A stretch of 64,000 nucleotides of DNA from Stipa capillata (Eukaryota; Streptophyta; Magnoliopsida; Poales; Poaceae): the NCBI GenBank assembly GCA_019208055.1, contig JAGXJF010005127.1, positions 1-64,000 of the forward strand, read 5' to 3'. Position numbers and translations under genes: made by a program. Shown here in pieces: positions 1-12,424 of the stretch (its first letter is position 1; every line of letters starts with the position of its first letter). The notes under the pieces were generated by a model. The model worked only from the letters and a program-made list of their open reading frames with translations, searched no databases and was not told the DNA's origin.

Positions 1-1600
1 TTTCTGAGGTAGAATTGCCTATGCTGTGGTACAGGAATCATGGGTATACTAGACTGCTTTTGCTATGGTGCATTTGTGAGCTATGTCCATGGCTAGAGCA
101 TGAAAGTTTGTTTTGAATGGGAGAGGCTATCACCAGGTTTTTAGAAAAAAGAACAAAACATGAAACCTTTATCTTTTTCAAGTGGATATGGACTAGAATC
201 CCAAAAATACAATAGGGTTCTTTGGAGCATTGTTTCTTACTCTAGTATTATTTGGAGTGATGTTTTTGTTGTTATGTGTTGACATATATATATCAGAGTG
301 ATTACAATCCCAAAAAAACTGATGTACTTCTTTCTGATATATCAAATGTATTATATGCAATTTTATATTATACAGACTTGTCAACGCTATCTAACCATGC
401 ACTTGAGATTAACATACTTCGCTCCTGTTAAATTGTGGCTTCCCTGTTTGACCACTGGCTACTTGTTCTGACTTTCATGCAGATGAAATGTTAGCTTGTC
501 AGCTGACCTGCCTACTTCACTGGATATGTAAAGCGAGGTGGAACATCTGGATGCTGAGAAAATTTTGCTCGCAGTTGTGCTCTGGTGTACATGGCAAGAG
601 GGAATGAAAGCTTCAAGAAAATTGTAGAAGCTTTTCTTTGCTTTAGAAGCAATTACCTCAATCCTGTAATGCTGTCTATCTGAGAATCTGTTTCAAAAGA
701 AAATTTGACTATTTGTTTTGTTAGAGGAACTCGAATAATTATATGATTTTTAGGGTATTACGTGGTTTGTGCTGTGTGACATCCCTAGTGGCTGGTCTTA
801 TGTACGATAAATCCTTCTGGAACGGTGATCGGATTTTTTGCCGAAGATTTGGGATCTGCAGCCCTTATGGAGCTCGTGCCTGTTTTAAGTTATAGCAGGG
901 TGTGTGAATTTTGACGTATGAGCTTCATTTGTTTGTTTGATGGATGAACTTCGTTTGCAGGCTTGGCTTTTCGCCTGCTTGTCCACAGGCGTGGCTATTT
1001 TGTGTTTGAGTTGTACTCTCAATTTCTCGTTCCATTTACAGAGTTTTGTTTGTTTTGCCCAAGCCAAAATTTGCGATAACACCGAGCTTCAGGCATCTTT
1101 GGGAGCTTGGCGAGACGACAGTTGTTGTTGTCTGCTTAGCAGCCAAATCGTCACCGTCGCTCCCGTGTTCACAGCCGTACGCTCCTCCATTGCTGCCCCC
1201 ATCGGATCCAATCGCCATCGGACTCTGTCTTTGTCCTGCCAGCCACCTGGATCTCAACAGACCAACGTGGCAAAGCTTTTATTTGGATCATGTCTTTCAA
1301 CTAAGGCATACATATTCAACCAAAAGACACAAATTCAGGGTATGCCTGGTGACGCAACAAAATAAAAAGAAAAAGGTAGAATTCTAGTTTATCTCAAGCA
1401 TACCTTTTACAGGTCGCTTGGGACTGGGTCACCACCCAAACGGGCTCTGCAACCAGAAATAACCAGAACAGTCAAGCAAAAAAAAACCTTAAAAAAAGTC
1501 AAGCAAAAAAATTATCAATCCGAAAAGGAGGAAGACATGCACGCCCCCTATGATCTGTCTGTGACGGCATGGCAAAGCTCCGTTTACTCAGTCCAACATC
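1..1600. other. Left flank, no supported coding sequence
   Basis: AT-rich to mixed-composition DNA. Open frames here (for example 937-1365) have no recognisable domain and no clear splice context. A pyrimidine-rich acceptor-like site near 480 (tttcatgcag) could belong to the 3' part of a gene lying left of the window, but no protein similarity is visible. A weak inverted pair of AATCCCAAAAA words occurs at about 200-320. Nothing firm can be annotated. Confidence 0.4.
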
Positions 1601-2733
1601 ATGACCAGCTAGGCAGAGATTCCGAACCCATCCATCTCTCTATCCCCCTTTCCCCAAGGCCATGTCAAGCCAAGGGGTAGTTCGGTCATTTCGAAGAGCA
1701 ATGTCGAGGCCGCCCACCCTCCCCCTGCACCCACATCATCCCTATCAATGCGTACACCAGAAACCCACCACTATCTCATGCATCTCTCTCAAGTCTCAAC
1801 CACTCACGCCACAACGTTGCACTCTTTCTCTCTCTAGAGGACAGGCGGGCAGGTCGGATGTAAAAAAATAAAGTAAGGGATCTCATCTGATCCCAGCCAT
1901 CCATCCATGGAGAGGAGAGAGAAGCCAACCTCCATGTATGTCCATGTCCACCCTCCAACCTGCGTGATGGGATAGGATGCATGATGTGTGCTGCTCTGGA
2001 GTGGACCATGCATGACATTTCTAGTCTAGAGAGAAACGGCATGGCATGGGGAGGAGAGGATGGAAAAACGCAGTGGCAGTGGCAGTGGCAGCACAGGCAG
2101 GCACGGGGAGGTCTGTCTCTGTCTGCATCATCACGTTCATTCATTCACACCACCTCCTCCTTCCATTTTCTCTCTCTACCACCACCACCACCACCAACAA
2201 CGACACGAGTCCGGAGAGGACGGACTCATCACTCCTGACTCCTCGTGGTGACGGAGAGATGTGGATGGAAGCAAAATCAATCCGGAGGGGAGGCCAGGCA
2301 AGCAAGGGGAAGAGAGACAGCGCCCCACTACTCCCGTCTGCTACATGCCATTACCAACCCCCGCCTGTTTTCTCTACGAATCTAGAGAGAGAAACAAGAG
2401 AGAGAGAGAAGATTGGTGCTTCCTCTCTTCCTGTTCCCCACTTCTCACCGCCATGGGCCTTTTTGGGTTTTGGGCGCCACCTCATGGGTCAGAGGAGAGT
2501 CCCCTCCGTTCCCTTCCCTTCACACGGCGCAGGAAGAGAGAGAGAGAGAGAGAGGGAGAGAGGGACGGAGCAAGCGCAAGAAACTTCCCCCACACTCCCC
2601 TCACCTTCTCGCCCTTATTGTTCCCTCCTTCCTTCTTGTTCCCGTCTTCTCTCCCCCTTTCTTTCCCGTTCGTCTTTCTACAATCCGCTGGGTTTCTTGG
2701 TTGTGTTGAGGTGAGTTGATTAAGGAGGCGGCC
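1601..2733 (+). promoter_or_regulatory. Promoter / 5' UTR zone of the small spliced gene
   Basis: Pyrimidine-rich sequence with CCA and CT/GA microsatellites directly upstream of the ATG at 2734. It contains (CCA)n near 2180-2200 and GA tracts at 2395-2412 and 2531-2564. Such CT/GA-rich leaders are common before plant housekeeping genes. I see no certain TATA box or transcription start, so this is a placement by context only. Confidence 0.4.
2531..2564. repeat. (AG)n microsatellite in presumed 5' UTR
   Basis: A run of about 11 AG dinucleotides lies about 170 bp before the start codon. It is expected to be length-polymorphic. GA repeats are bound by plant BPC proteins, so a regulatory role is possible but not shown. 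Confidence 0.7.
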
Positions 2734-4011
2734 ATGAAGGAGGCCAGCAAGGTGGTCCTGGCCCAGCCGGCGGCGCCTCGGCTGCTGCTGCCTCGTGCGG
2801 CTGGACCCTTCCGTGGCGGGGGAGAGGCGTACAGGGCGAGGCTGAGGTACCAGGGCCTCCTCCAGGACTACCAGGAGCTCGACAAGGTGGGGTTCTTGGA
2901 GCTTTTACTTGATCTTGCTGTGTTTGGGCTGCCCGATCTGATCTTTTGGGGTTTTTTTCCAGTGTTTGATCAGTTCTTTTGTGTTCTTGTGTTGATCGCA
3001 TCTGGGTTTTGACGTTAGGGGTTTTACGATGTTTGATCTGATCTTGGTGGTTTTTAGTCTTGTTTTTCATTTTTCAGGAGTTTTGGATTCTTTTATATCT
3101 TGGGGGATTTTGTTGGTTTCTTGTGGATCTGGTGTTTCTTAAGTAATCTCAAACTTTTGTGTGTAGTTTGGGGTTCTGAGTTTATCTAATGCTTGAGACG
3201 TGTATAAGTATTTTGGATTTTCAACAACGATGTTCTCTGATGTTCTGATGTGTTGTTGGGTTATCTCAACTAACTCGCAGCTGATGGTCTCTGATGATTA
3301 GTTCATGTTGACTTCATCAGGAACTGCAGCAAAGAAGAACAGATTGCATATAAAGAAGCTGAAGAAGCAGAGGCTTTTGGCTGAAGTCAGGTAATCATAT
3401 CATATCTGATCATTTCATTATGTATATGATTGGTATTCCATCCTGATGATAAAACAAACTCATGTAGACCTATGATATGGCAGGTTTTTGCGGAGAAGGT
3501 ACAAATCCATGTCTGAAAATCCATCTCAGACAGTTGTTTATAGAGTGAAGAATCCAGCAATGACAACACCCACTTCACAGACCACAGCGTGGGCATCGTT
3601 ATGATGGGCACCGGTCAGTTCAGGCTGTTGGGAGCTCAAGTAAAGGTCTATAGTGCAACAACGAAGGCAACATTCCACTCCAAGAGCGTCTCTGGTGATT
3701 GACCTCAACGAGGCTTGCGAGCCGGTAATAGCTGTGGAAATGTCTTCTCGCTGGTTCCATTGTCTGTTTAAATATGCCATCTGATCTGAATGGGTATTTT
3801 GCTCTTTCAGGGTTCCGAGGAGACGGAAGAGTTTCATGGTTACCAAGAGGCTGTTAGGGTTGACAAGGTGCACGAGTACCCGTTGGAGGTAGATGTTGCC
3901 CCTGGTCCTAGTGACAATAAATTGTTGGCATTCTGGGATGTTCGGAACCCGGCGGTGAGAGCCGGGAAGAGGAAGATCTCATGGCAGGATCAATTAGCTC
4001 TGAGAGTATAG
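2734..4011 (+). CDS. Small spliced plant-conserved protein of unknown function; frames disrupted
   Basis: Function unknown. Exon 1 (2734-2886, 51 codons, MKEASKVVLAQP...) ends at AAG|gtgggg. Exon 2 (about 3335-3390) encodes a very basic helix (HIKKLKKQRLLAEVR). Exon 3 starts at 3484 with FLRRRYKSMSENPSQTVVYR and runs to 3724. Exon 4 (3811-4011) ends in KRKISWQDQLALRV. The pattern (basic coiled coil, a VIDLNEACEP stretch and a basic C-terminus) suggests a nuclear protein; this is inference. The natural-looking exon 2 acceptor at 3321 puts the basic helix out of frame by one base; an acceptor after 3334 would restore it. Inside exon 3 a TGA (3602-3604) follows TTAWASL, and the YDGHRS and VIDLNE stretches lie in other frames, so at least two further shifts are needed. 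Either this is a recent pseudogene or the assembly has small indels. The start is the first ATG giving the conserved-looking N-terminus. Confidence 0.6.
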
Positions 4012-5147
4012 GTTGATAACAGCACCAAATGTGGTTGTAGTAGGAATTATGTCTGATACCTGGTCCTCGAGTTGTAAAAGAATCGTAGAGGAATCGGTGG
4101 ATGGATATTTGCTCCTGGTACATGATGAAACCATAGTTCAGTGTGTGGGTGTCATTTCGACACAACAGGTCTAGCCGTCTAGGGCTACCGGTGCTTGTGA
4201 GCTAATGTTGATGAAAATCTAGTAAGGTCTTGTAGTAGGGCAAGCTGGTTCCTTTTGTTCTTGTAGAGTTGTAAATCATGAGCTCACCTTTCTTTGATGT
4301 GAACACCAGGCTCAAGAAAAAAAAAGGAGTAAAAGAAGAGAATCTAGTACATGTTACTTAGAATTTCTACTCTTTCTTCTGTATGCTGTTCCGGAGAACA
4401 TTTTGTCCTGCGAGGTTATGCCCTCGTGTACTTGTAGAACATTAATGTTAGTAATGTATATATGCATCATGCATCACTTCATGTGATGTCAATTGCTTGC
4501 TATTTGCAGCTATATTTTCTGATCTTGCTATACATATTTCTTCTATGATGATGCTGTCTAACACGTGCTTCAATTGGCTGCTGGCCTTCCATGTGTTTAC
4601 ATAATGACATCCTTGAATATGTGTGTACTAATTGATCAGACATTGTTGGTATTCTGATCTGGATCACGGCCCTATTTCCGCTCGCAAAGATGACTGCTGC
4701 TATGAGTTCATCTCATCGTCTTCCGGCTTTCAATCGAAGACTTCGGTTTTTGTCAAGGTGTTGTTTGGAATGCTGATGGATGATCATCTTTCTTCTTTCT
4801 TGCTATCCATGTAATCACTCAACTATGTTGGATTTGCAAGTTCGACCAAACCCCAGGGCAATCCAGTGTTACCTTTTCCAGCTTTCCTGCCTGAAAGATG
4901 TTGGAGTGAACTTATATTGAGTTTACTACTTAGTCGTCGCTAACAGTTCGACAAAGGCACTGTCAAGAAAAAAAAGTTCGACAAAGGCGACAAAACGGTG
5001 GGTGCAACTTATCAGGTATCGCGCCCGGGAACGAGGGAGCCGATGTGGCAGAGCTCCAAGGTTTACGCGGAATGTTCCTCCCCGCCATCGGAGGTCACAG
5101 ATCTGCTCATGGGTGTACGAAATATGCTCCGTGGAATGGAGCGCAAT
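4012..5147. other. 3' UTR and intergenic DNA
   Basis: Downstream of the stop at 4009-4011. The first ~300 bp (to an A-run at 4315-4325) probably form the 3' UTR. The rest has no coding signal. A short direct repeat of GTTCGACAAAGGC occurs at about 4947 and 4977. Confidence 0.45.
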
Positions 5148-5230
5148 GAGTTTTTTTAAATAATAGTTTTATTCCCATAAATGACAGAAGTGACAACACG
5201 AAATCGAGGAGTTAAAAAATAAGCACCGGT
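5148..5230 (+). repeat. MULE left terminal inverted repeat
   Basis: Begins near GAGTTTTTTTAAATAATAG and contains ATTCCCATAAATGACAGAAG. It pairs with the reverse complement of 20435-20528 with a few mismatches and small gaps. Confidence 0.8.
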
Positions 5231-5460
5231 CGGCTGCTGAACTGTCGATAAGAGAAAATCGACAAAGCAAAAGCCGACTACAGAGTGGGTCGGTCTCTAA
5301 CAGGAACAAAAAGCTCTAGGTCGGCCCATGGCTGGCCGACATGCCTAGTCGGCAAGTGGCTGACCAACTTGCTATTTCTAGTCGACGATCCATTGGCCGA
5401 CTTGCCCCTCTAGTCGGCAAATGACTGGCCAACTTGGGCATATCGGCATTTAGGAGCCCG
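5226..5460. repeat. MULE left subterminal repeats
   Basis: A cluster of inverted and direct words of the type GTCGGC / GCCGAC (GGTCGGCCCATGGC, GGCCGACATGCC, AGTCGGCAAGTGGC, GGCCGACTTGCC and others). A matching cluster lies inside the right end (20155-20430). Subterminal repeats of this kind are typical transposase-binding zones of plant DNA transposons; binding here is inferred. Confidence 0.7.
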
Positions 5461-5636
5461 ACTCCACTCGCCAGCACCACACGCGTCGGCACACACGCAC
5501 ACGAGGCGAGCGGCGGCGCGGCTAGGCGAGACGAGGGCGGGGGCCGGGGACACGGCAAGGCGGGGGGGGTAGCAGCGGCTAGGCGCGGCAAGGCCGGGGG
5601 TCGGTGGCGAGGCAGTGGGGCGGCGGCGTGGCGAGG

Positions 5637-5764
5637 CTGAGGAGAGAGAGGAGAGGAAGAGAAGAGGAGGAGGAGAAGAAGAGAAGAAGGAGGAAGAAGA
5701 GGAGAAGAAGAGAAGAGAAGAGAAGAAGAGAAGGAGGAAGAAGAGGAGGGGAAGAGAAGAGAAG
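5637..5764 (+). repeat. 128-bp polypurine (GA-rich) tract
   Basis: An almost uninterrupted run of A and G on the + strand (GAGGAGAGAGAGGAG..., AGAAGAGAAG units) upstream of the mudrA-like gene. Open frames across it (Lys/Arg/Glu-rich on +, Ser/Phe/Leu-rich on -) are composition artefacts. It probably lies in the promoter or 5' UTR of the transposase gene. Confidence 0.85.
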
Positions 5765-6202
5765 CGCGTCGCGGGTTTTTTCGTCATTTAGGTAAACCCT
5801 AATTTAAATTTTTTTTATTGATTTAGCTTATTAATTAGTTTGAATACATTAATTACGGATTTTTGTCTTGTGTAGCTTAGTATTAGCATGGTAGCTTAGT
5901 GTTATAAATAATATTAAATATGTTAGGTATATAAGGTGTTAGAATAATTTATTTGTGGCGTTTCAGAAACTAAATTCCATCTATGATCACATATGTCACG
6001 ATTTGATCATATAGTTGACGATTTTAGAAATAGTTATACAAAACTAGAAAAATTATACAGAAATAATTGAAGTGGACTACGTAGTTAAGAAATAGTCGTA
6101 AACCTAGTTTTGTTATTAGATCAGTTCAATGTATGTAGCTATATATTAGGAGTCTCCTACATCTTGAACATAGGTGTAGCATCTAATTGTAAATTTTAAG
6201 AA

Positions 6203-8872
6203 ATGATGTTACGGATGACAGAAATGTCTGATATAGTGAGATTCAAGATTTTCTATGGTCCTGGAGAAGTGAGGACAAACTCGTCTGGAGTTGATCTTAG
6301 TGCATTCAGTTACACTGTATTGTCTCTGGAAAATCCCGAGTCACTGAACATTAGAGAAGCTAAAGACTGGTCCACCTGTAGTTTTGGTCTTGATACGGAC
6401 AAGTATAGCATTAGCATTCAAGCAGTGTTTACAATGTCCTTAAGGTCCAAGCTTTGAGATTTGATGCCTGTTGAAAGAACGAAGGAGTGGAGTTCTTGGC
6501 TTAGGGTCTGCAGTGGTCGTAAAGATGAGCCGGTTACTTTGGTACAGGTTGTTGCGAAGGATCCAATGGGGTATCTTTGTAGAGAGTATAAAGAAGGTCA
6601 CATCAATTCATCGGCCCAAAGGGTAAGACAATATGGAGCGGATGATCATTCTGAAGGAGTGATTCCGGGAGGAATGAGATCTAACCATGGTCCTACTGAG
6701 CGGGCAGATGAAGCTGAGGAATTTGAAGAGTTGGTCGAGGTTATGGAGCAGGAAGATATAGCGGGCATTGTGCAAGATAGTGGTGAGGACGAGGAAACTT
6801 CTGATCATCAAATTCCGAGCAGGTAGAACCAAGAACTATTGGGTGGAATGCGTGTGACAGATGGGTCGCGACAAGCTCGAATTGAAAGATGCAGTTGTTC
6901 TTTGGGGTATGTCCACGCAAAGAATATTTTTTGTTCAAGTGTCTACCCCTACCTAGTACACCGTAAAGTGCAGCGGTAATAGTTGTCCTTGCTCTATTCA
7001 TGCTCACGTCCCGAAGTACGAAGTGAATTGGATTGTTAGCAGAGTAGTGTCTCATAGCTGTGTTCGATCTAATGTCCTCGCAGAGCATCGTAACATCACT
7101 TCAAGCCTAATTGCAAGACTGATATTTGCCGAGATAGTGGAGAAGAAGGTTATGGAAGCGAAGCATATTCAAGTAGCAATAAAGAATAAGTATCAGTTCT
7201 CAATCAGCTATGGAAAGGCATGGCGGGCTAAACAGAAGGCCATGGAGATGCGATTTGAGAATTTCAAAGATTCATATCACAACCTCCTGTACCTGCTATG
7301 ACATTACAAGCCAGGAACCCGGGCACGTACGTCGACATCAAGTACACTTTCTCATCGAAGTCACTAGGATTTAAAGAGATGAACCGGGCTTTTTTCTCCT
7401 TCGGGGCATGTATTCAAGCATTCAATCACTGTCGATCTGTGCTATGCGTTGATGGTACATTCTTGACAGGCAAGTATAGGGGCCAAATCCTTACTGCTAT
7501 TGGAGTGGACGGTAACAACCAAATTCTTCCATTGGCTTTCGCATTTGTTGAAGGCGAGAACTACGTAAGCTGGCTGTGGTTCTTCAGAAGACTTAAGCGA
7601 GGTGTAGTAAAAAACCGACCCAACATGTGCATACTCCATGACAGGTATCCCAGTATATTGAAGGCCGTGAAGACTCTAACAAACCCTGAAGCAGATGAGC
7701 TCGAATCCTAGGCTGATATGCAAAGCCGGTGGTGCATTCGCCATCTGGGGGGGCTAATTTCTATCGGCAATTCAGAAAACAAGTGTCTTATGAATCTCTT
7801 CAAGAGGCTATACAAGCAAAATCAGCTAAAGAAGTTTGAAAAACTATGGGCTAAGCTTGATGACTTCATGAAAATGGAGTTAACTCAGCAGAGAAAGAAA
7901 GCCGCGGCAATGCCAGTACCAGCGGATGAGGAGCCTAAAGAACTTGCGCTCTACCAGGTATTGACCCGCCCGGCGTTAGGAGGAGAAGGGTAGACGAATC
8001 AAATCCTTCTCCGAGTGGATCGAGAATGAGCCGAAGGAGAGATGGTCATTGCACGGGGCGAGGTACGGAATCATGACAACCAACCTGGTGGAGGTTTACA
8101 ATTGGGTACTCTGCGGACAACGCGGTTTACCCTTAGTTGCTATCAAGGAGGGCATACTTCATGGGACAATTAGGTACTTCCAAGAGAGGTATCAGATAGC
8201 TGCGTTGCACATGAGCACCTACACTGAAACTCCTTTTAGCGCAACGGTCATGCAGTACATGGAGCAGAAGATAGCAAAGGGGAAGATGCACACTGTCATA
8301 AGAATTGGCAACCTGCAACATAGGTACGAAGTTCGACTACGGGATAAGACAGGTTTTGGAACCGCAAATGAGGTTCGGATGTTCGAGGTTGCTTTCGGGT
8401 GCGAAGACATTCCAACTTGTAGGTGCACATGCAACAAGCCTTTTCTTCTACAAAAGCCATGCTCACATATGCTAGCTGCGTGTGGCCTAATTGGTATGGA
8501 CTCTAACTCCTTCATGTCAACGTATTATTTAAAGGAGGCCGTCCTTGCAACATGGAGCGGTGAAATAACTGAATTCCATTTGTCGACAACTTCACCAAGG
8601 TAGAAGAGGATCAGAGGGAATTCATACCGCACTGGAGCCTAGTTCGTGACAACAAGGGGTGGCGTAGAGTTCGTCGAATTCGTGATGACATGGATGAGTC
8701 AGAGGTTGGGGGGTCTACAAGGCAGTGCTTGCATTGTGCCGCTTATGGCCATCAGAAGAAAAATTGTCCCAAGTTAAAGGACCAGATGGGAGGTGATCCC
8801 ACCGCAAGTGCATCAGCAGCCCCTTCTGCTGGGGGCGGACGAGGGCGTGGACATCATGGCTTTGCGGAGTGA
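6203..8872 (+). pseudogene. mudrA-like MULE transposase, disrupted
   Basis: The product would be the DDE-type transposase that cuts and joins the element ends. Visible parts in order: an N-terminal segment with VRFKIFYGPGEV and MPVERTKEWSSWLR; the helix region before the core (AKHIQVAIKNKYQFSISYGKAWRAKQKAME, 7150-7240); the MULE transposase core (7298-7711) with VLCVDGTFLTGKYRGQILTA, PLAFAFVEGE and CILHDR; a C-terminal segment (8049-8603) with GARYGIMTTNLVEVYNW and a SWIM zinc finger (CRCTC...CSHMLAAC); and a CCHC zinc knuckle (CLHCAAYGHQKKNCP, about 8720). Stops or frame changes at 6455-6457, 6824-6826, near 7300, at 7709-7711, 7991-7993 and 8601-8603 break the ORF. Some may be introns, but TGA and TAG inside conserved blocks point to a dead copy. 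Confidence 0.88.
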
Positions 8873-9157
8873 GAACAAGGCTTCAAAATGATATATCTTA
8901 AATAATGATTTGTACTATTCGTATTATGTTTGAGCTTTCATACTATGTTTGAACTTTCGTACCATGTGTGAACTTGTTTGTAATAATTGTAGTGAACTTG
9001 TAATGTGGGCCTGTTTGGTCCGGGCTATTATGTAATTGCACTTTTTAGTTGTATCGTTATTGTAATTTGTACCGTTTTCATGCATTCAAGTCTTTCATCG
9101 TATGCAGTACGGCTTGACATGTGTGGCATTTTATGTTTGTTCAACATTCATGCAGGT
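8873..9157 (+). other. Spacer between mudrA-like and mobile-domain genes
   Basis: Contains three degenerate copies of TACTATGTTTGAACTTTCG (8925-8985) and T-rich DNA. Probably the 3' UTR of the transposase gene and the leader of the next gene. No coding signal. Confidence 0.5.
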
Positions 9158-10750
9158 ATGACGGAGTTCGAGTTGCTTGATGCACGGGTGGACGATAAGC
9201 ACCGAGCGAAGAAGATTGCCGACGGTGATTTCAGCCCGGTCTTTAGGACCCGAACCCCCCGTGTGGCGTTGAGGATTCACCCAGCGTGGATCGATAGGTA
9301 CATCTACGCGAGACTCCATGTAAGCAAGTCATTATGATATGTAATATGTGTGCAATTTTATAGGTTGGGGTGGGTGGGTCTACTCTCCCTAGCACGGATG
9401 GTGGAGGGCACTGATGAGGACTACCAGCTCCTCGGTGAGGATGAGGAACCTCATGACATGGAGGTCAGGTCTAGACGTTTTCCTTTCGACAGGGCTTTGT
9501 TGACGTGCCTCGTCGATCGACGGAGGCTGGATACCCATACCTTCCACTTCCTTGGGGAGAGATGGCCCTGATGCTGCAGGATGTATCTTACCTGCTAGGT
9601 CTCCCGACCATGGGGACAACAGTTAGACCTTTGGATGCTTCACTCACCTGGCGGGCAGATCTCGTGCAGCGCTTCGCAGGTGTTCGTCCCCACAAAGATT
9701 CCCTACATCCTATCGATGAGCACTAGAAGCACGGCCCGAAGTGGGCGTGGTACCGACGGTTTGAGGTAAGCTCAAACAACTTATCTTGGTTGTGCTGTTA
9801 TTTATAACATTTGAAACCAAATGAGGATTTCATGCAGTTAGGAGGCTTGGTTGGCCTAGTGAGCAGTTGACGAATCACTAGGTCACTCATTCGTTGGAGG
9901 TGTACATCATGTGGCTGTTCGGCTACGTGATGTTCACCAACTCTCACGGTGACACGGTCGATGCCCGTCACATCGAGATTGCGAGACAGATAGCGGATGC
10001 GCAGGACCCCAGTGATGTCGTGCCCAGGAGTTGGAATCAGCCGCTCTTTCTGCCACTACGCGTGCGCTATGTGACACCTGCACGAGGACTATGATGAAGC
10101 CGTCATTGCTGGGCTGCCCCCTTATGCTGCAGGTTAGTTGTTTGTAGTTGCATGTTATGAATATTTCATAATATGTTAGCGTCATTACATATTTTGCAGG
10201 TTTGGTCATACGAGCGTTTCCCTATAGGAAGACCATTCGTGAACACGGACGAGCCTTACAGAGCTGACTTGTACCACAACAACCCACTCGGAGGACCTAC
10301 TTTCGGTTCATTGTGGACACGGCGTCGGGTAAGTTCGTGTGTACTACCCTACGTACTTTTGCTATAGCCATTTAATTGTTGCCAATTAACTTATTATACT
10401 TTCATGCTACAACCACAGTTCGTGTCTGCACAGTTGAGAAACTGCTACCTTGTGTTCACGGAGCAGTTCGACTTCTTGCCTCATGAGAAGGTCACGTGGG
10501 AGCCTTACACTGAGGAGGCTTTGCCCCATCGTGCTCCCCACGGCCTTTCTGCATTGTGCACTAGGGACGAGCCATATTGGATGACAAGGAAGAAGGTTGT
10601 CTTCGACATTTTCGTTGAAGACTACGCTGTGCATCGTGTGATGCGACAGTTCCGCCTACACCAGGACGGACCACCGTCACATGCAGTTTCTCTGTATCGT
10701 GCCACGCACGGGTACGTCCCATTTACCTTCTTATTATGGAATTAACAAAA

Positions 10751-10787
10751 TTACTTAGATATCTAAAGCATTGTGAAAATTACTTAG
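10751..10787 (+). repeat. 29-bp tandem duplication split by LTR insertion (left part)
   Basis: The unit TTACTTAGATATCTAAAGCA plus TTGTGAAAA (10751-10779) restarts at 10780 and is interrupted at 10787. Its continuation ATATCTAAAGCATTGTGAA is found at 17310-17328, on the other side of the inserted LTR. The duplication therefore existed before the insertion. Confidence 0.85.
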
Positions 10788-12424
10788 TGTGAGAACCCTG
10801 GGTTTTAGGTTAGAGTTAAGTGTCGTGAGGTGGGAGCTAGGTCAACTCGCGTTGCTGAGTTGACCCGAATCCACCGAGGAACGGCGAGGGTTACGTCGAG
10901 AGTTAGAGAAAGAGGGGAAGGAATTTGTGCAATCATGGCATATATTCGATTCCTTGCATACATCGTTACACACATGCTCATGAAATTGAAATTAAAACTT
11001 TATTAAGCATTGAATATCACAATGTCATAATACAACAATATGAGTACAAAGAAGGAATAAAGAAGAAAAGAAAATTACATGTTCCAATATTTCTATCGAT
11101 ACAAAGTCTACTCTAATTCTTGAGTCTTCAAGTCCTCAAATCTTTAGGTCTTGGGCATTAGCGAAGCATCGGGAACCGAAAAGGGAAACCCTTCGGAAAT
11201 GTTGGCGGTTATCCGGGGTCATCGAGCATGGGCACTCGAGACCATTGGAATCACGCCGTTGCTGTAGGAGGCAAGGTTTTCGAAAAAAAATGATTTTGAA
11301 ATATGTGTGGTCTTATCGGCACAGTTCCATCGACATCCGCAGTGTTAGCTGGAGGGGGCAAAATAGTGCCGATGACCTAAATAGTTTTTAGTTTTAAAAA
11401 TAATTTATAAAAACATTTTATTTTGGAGAATGTCCGAGGGCCACGTAGCTAAGACCCTCATTTGGACAATCTAAAAATATATGTATATATATATGGAGAA
11501 AAGAGGTGAGAGGCAAAAATAGTTTTATTTTTCCTAATACTAAAATGCCTCCATGATTTTGTACTTAAAAAGAAATTTGATTTTTGCAAAACAAAAGAAT
11601 AGCTAAGGCAGCCATTATTAACATTATCCAACAGCCCACAATTTTGAATATAGCATCCAAGCCATCAAGTAAAGAGTTATCTGGCAGCCCTCATATAAAA
11701 TGAACCGAGGCTACGTTTTGGATAAGGCAACGAATTCACTGAGTGAATTATCCATTAGCTCATGCAATTGATCATAGTCAAATTCCTTAGCTTGCAAGGC
11801 AAACAAGCTGAAATATCAGCCAAACCATATCCAGAAATAGTTGAGCCAAGCAAATATCTGCTGCAGCCGACCAAGGCAATAACCCAAGCACAAACCAGTA
11901 GCAAGAGCTGGCAGTAGTGACCGTACATATTAGCCAAAGGCAGCAGGAGGTGGCAAGGAGAGTCCATCGCAGAAACCATAGGAGAGCTCTGTAAAAATAG
12001 CCCAGAGCAGCAAGCTCTAGTGAACCGTTTTCTCCCAGCAAGAGCTAAGTTAAAAGAGAGAGAATTGCAGACATTAAGAGCAAGAACCGATCTCAGAAAA
12101 ATAGGCCCAGGAGCCATAGCCAAGCCCTGGAGGAAGCATCAGGAGGAAGGGAAGAGGAGTGAGTCAACCGAAGATCAAGAGGAGTAGCCAGGAGTAAGCT
12201 TAGGAGACCATCAGGAGCATCGGCTGAGTAAGGGGAGGAGTAGATCACCAACAGGTCGAAGATAAGAGGCAACCAGCAAACTTAGAAGCTAAACTTGCCA
12301 TTGTTCAACTTAGAGATAAGGTAAAAACCCATCCAAAATCATCGTAGCTGCATACATATATATACATACATGAATACCAGTTAGATGAAATAGATAAAGG
12401 GACCCTCAGATTTTAGTAAGGCAG

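Noticed and set aside
937..1387. Overlapping ORFs on both strands left of the first gene
   Set aside because: No domain, no good splice context and several frames open at once; treated as chance.
2046..2719. Long + strand ORFs over the CT/GA-rich leader
   Set aside because: Caused by low-complexity CT/GA sequence without stops; the conserved-looking start is the ATG at 2734.
3702..3724. EAR repression motif (DLNxxP) in the first gene
   Set aside because: VIDLNEACEP has four residues between N and P rather than two, so the motif is not met.
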